Positions 61,433 through 64,000 of a stretch of DNA of 64,000 nt are shown here, piece after piece (position 1 is the first letter of the stretch; each line of letters begins with the position of its first letter). The stretch comes from Mya arenaria (taxonomy: Eukaryota; Mollusca; Bivalvia; Myida; Myidae), in NCBI RefSeq assembly GCF_026914265.1, contig NC_069131.1, positions 779,501 to 843,500 on the forward strand. The letters are read 5' to 3'. The translations under genes were made by a program, and so were the position numbers. The notes beneath the pieces were generated by a model, which had not been told where the DNA came from, did no database searches, and saw only the letters and a program-made list of their open reading frames with translations.

Positions 61433-64000
61433 ATGTACTGCTTCATTCGATCTTGTTTCAATCAGCTCCTCAATTTACAGTTGCTGTGGACGACGTTGCT
61501 GGCCGCCGTGTTGATGTTTACGGTGACGGGCCCAGTAGCCGCGGACACGCCCGCCAACTGTACCTTCGAGGACATTAGGGGAACCTGGGGATTCTCTCTT
61601 ACAAACGTACGTTAAAGAGCCAAGGGGTCAGCTAGATGTTATAAAAAGGATTCAATGGGGCTATAAGCAACCTCCCTTGTTGGTAAAATCTAAACTTCCA
61701 TCAACTATTGACAATAGTTTCGTTGTTTTTCATGGCTACTAGCTGATTAGACAAATAGCTCATATAAACAATTAAAAAATGTCAGATCTTAGCATAATAA
61801 CTCAACTACTTAAAATGAATAAACTTACTATCCATCAAAACATTTGCCCATTTTCCTTGCTATTTTGTTTCACTTTTATGTTGTCATTCTCGTGGTTAAT
61901 ATATTCACTTGCCGCCAAATAAAATAATAAATGACCGTATCATTGTTAGTTTATGGCTATTCCTTTATTGTTTGTAATAAGATAAAAACATTAAACGCAA
62001 TAATACTAGAACCACATGTATACTGGTTTAGATATCTGGCGACAACTCGATCAACTGTACGGTTGAGACGAAATACACCCGCACACTGAAGGTCACACTG
62101 GACTTCCCAAACTTCGCCATCGACGAGTTCGGAAATACAGGTACGAGAGTAGCTAGCTAGATTTTTTCCAACCTTCTAAAATAAGTTTCTATGGAGAATA
62201 AATTTAATTATAATGATGTGTTTGCGTTTCGGATCAGGAAATCCAATTGAGGGCACGTGCAGTAGTCGGTAACGAGGCCTGCTGAATATATTATAAAACA
62301 AAGCAAACAAGTTATAAATAAATACCGTTTTATAACGCTGACGTCGTGAGTTTACCTTGTGTTGCAGCGGGGCTCATGTAGTGATACATTCTAGCATATA
62401 TATCTTTGCCAGTGTTTAGAATATGCTTGGTGAATTCACGTACACTGCGGATATGTCTTATGGACATAATCCAAAAACAATGCATTTTTTCTCTTTGACT
62501 TTCTATTTTTGTCGTTATCGTGAGTGTCGACGATAATTTGCGTATTTGTTTTTTGTTCTAGGTACATGGACGCTGATATACAACCAGGGGTTCGAGGTGA
62601 CGTTGGGCGGCCGGAAGTATTTCGCCTTCTCTTTCTACGAGACCCGTGGCAAGGAAATCTTGAGTGAATGCTGCAATACGTTCCCCGGTAGGACAGGCCA
62701 TTCTGTTTATTCATATGTTGTTATAAGTTTATTTTTTTTTAAGAAAAATATTCGATGTTTATACTGACGCCCATTGATCGTATTTAGTTCTCTAAACTTA
62801 ACACTTCCAAGGCAATTGAACGTAGAATATATTTGAAAAGTTGAAGCGTCAATGGCTTTATGTGTTTCATCCACCACATTTTACCGAGACAAAATGTCAC
62901 ATGACAGTCCACATGAGTTATTTTGTACTAGCAGAGATGTTCCGAACATGCATCGTTTATTTAGCGCAATAGGCGTGTCAATGTTACTCTGTAAATTGCA
63001 TTTGAGTAAGAAAGGTTAAACTAAACTCAAAACCATTGTTACTCTAGGTTGGGTTCACAGCATTGATGAGCGGAACTGGGACTGTATGCGAGGGATGAAA
63101 CTTAACTGTGACACCGCCGTGAAGATACAGCACGTGTCGGAGAAGGTTGACGCTTACCGGAAGAGGTTCGGACTGAATGAAGACCTCGTGAAAGGTTGGT
63201 TGGTCTTAAGAAACTGGTTTAATCTAGGCCACAGTGAGGGTTTGAGTGCTAGGATAAACCTCGTAGTTTCCATTGCTCTACAAATGTTTGAAGTATTACC
63301 TGTTGCCAAAATATAAGAAATGAAAGCAAACTTTCCACCTTGCGCGCTTATTTAATGAATAAAACCATGGTTTTAGAATCATATTGTTATTGTGGTATTG
63401 CACGTTTTATTTGCGCGTTAGCAATACTCATTTTAAATATATTTGGTACGAGTTACTTATCTTGGAACCAACCCCGTTCTTTTCCCCCCGGTGTTACCAT
63501 TGATACATCCCTTGACCAATACTCCAGGGTACATGTGTTTAGTTCTTTTATAGTTAATTAAGCTTCAAAAGAGGCTTCTAATATTTTCCAGCTGTCAATT
63601 CAAATCAGAGCGCGTGGAGGGCCACCTCACGGACGGTTTTTGCAGGTATGGACCGGGCGGACGTTCAGAGGATGGCCGGTGGCCGCCTTTCTGCCAGGGC
63701 CTACCCTCGCCCAGCGCCCGTCAGTGATCAATATGTCAAAGGTATGATGGTTATAACTTTTTAAGTTACTTTTAATCCATTATAAACCTAATGGTCAAAG
63801 CATTTTGACAAATAGGAAATAAACATATTTAAACATATTGCCTCAGATCAATTGTTATACAACTGCCACCATGACCTACTAGTTAGGGCGTCCGCATCTG
63901 GAGCGGCATGTGGATGGGTCTAGCCCCACTTTGTGCTTGTTTAGATATGGCCGGTGTGGCAGCTTATTAGATCCGAGTACATATTTCCTCCTTGTCAGGC
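61433..64000 (+). CDS. CTSC: Cathepsin C (dipeptidyl peptidase I), 5' five exons
   Basis: Lysosomal cysteine protease that removes N-terminal dipeptides; the exclusion domain makes it an exopeptidase and holds the tetramer. Exons: 61433-61606, 62032-62140, 62562-62687, 63048-63194, 63592-63741, all AG/GT and in frame; the gene runs off the right edge. The N-terminus has a long hydrophobic signal (LLWTTLLAAVLMFTVTGPVA). The mature exclusion domain follows: DTPANCTFEDIRGTWGF, FGNTGTWTLIYNQGFEV, YFAFSFYE, CCNTFPGWVHSIDERNWDC. The propeptide starts after it (AYPRPAPVSDQ). The Asp of DTPANC aligns with human mature residue 1. The catalytic Cys, His and Asn lie beyond the window. The start Met at 61433 gives a somewhat long signal peptide; a leader exon ending before 61463 (tttacag) is an alternative. 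Confidence 0.95.
63855..63955 (+). mobile_element. tRNA-derived SINE head in CTSC intron 5
   Basis: GACCTACTAGTTAGGGCGTC (A-box region) and GGATGGGTCTAGCCCC (B-box region, one base off GGTTCGA-type) are spaced as in a tRNA promoter. Degraded; 3' part not delimited. Confidence 0.5.

Overview
This is an AT-rich animal genome window with small, intron-rich genes. It looks like a bivalve mollusc, possibly a clam. That is inferred from repeat style (tRNA-derived SINEs with mollusc-like tails, degenerate AAGGTCA-type repeats, TTAA-flanked MITEs), not from a species-specific marker.

Positions 1-23300 are the end of one locus of a small unrecognised gene family. A segment has been tandemly multiplied: units start at 1, 4945, 10976 and 17964, and the fourth is cut short near 19475. 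Each complete unit has a core of about 3.57 kb plus a 31-bp minisatellite of variable length (about 1.4, 2.5 and 2.1 kb). Each complete unit carries one copy of a last coding exon ending in SHVLATSMSRASLPLD-stop, a LINE 3' end on the minus strand, and the left part of a 3-kb inverted-repeat element that holds a promoter-like block and a spliceable short ORF. Unit 3 alone has a nested hAT-like/SINE insertion.

Positions 23300-30400 and 35300-45770 are two diverged single-copy paralogues of the same locus. In each, four exons with matching splice phases can be assembled on the plus strand: 24243-26861 (124 aa) and 35699-42477 (127 aa). Both have a single monomer where the array locus has its minisatellite, so they show the ancestral state. 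Their introns and spacers hold a decayed mariner transposase, a foldback repeat, triplet microsatellites and minisatellites.

Positions 46000-48100 are degenerate repeats and a 39-bp minisatellite.

Positions 48400-57119 (minus strand) hold a complete seven-exon gene for the spliceosomal Tudor protein SPF30 (SMNDC1), 248 aa. Its introns contain a SINE, a hAT-like MITE, a solo LTR and a repeat that copies the gene's own exon-5 splice junction.

Positions 61433 to the right edge (plus strand) hold the first five exons of cathepsin C (dipeptidyl peptidase I): signal peptide, exclusion domain and the start of the propeptide. The papain-like catalytic domain lies beyond the window. The two recognised genes are unrelated in function. 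The multiplied terminal exon of the unknown family is the most unusual feature.
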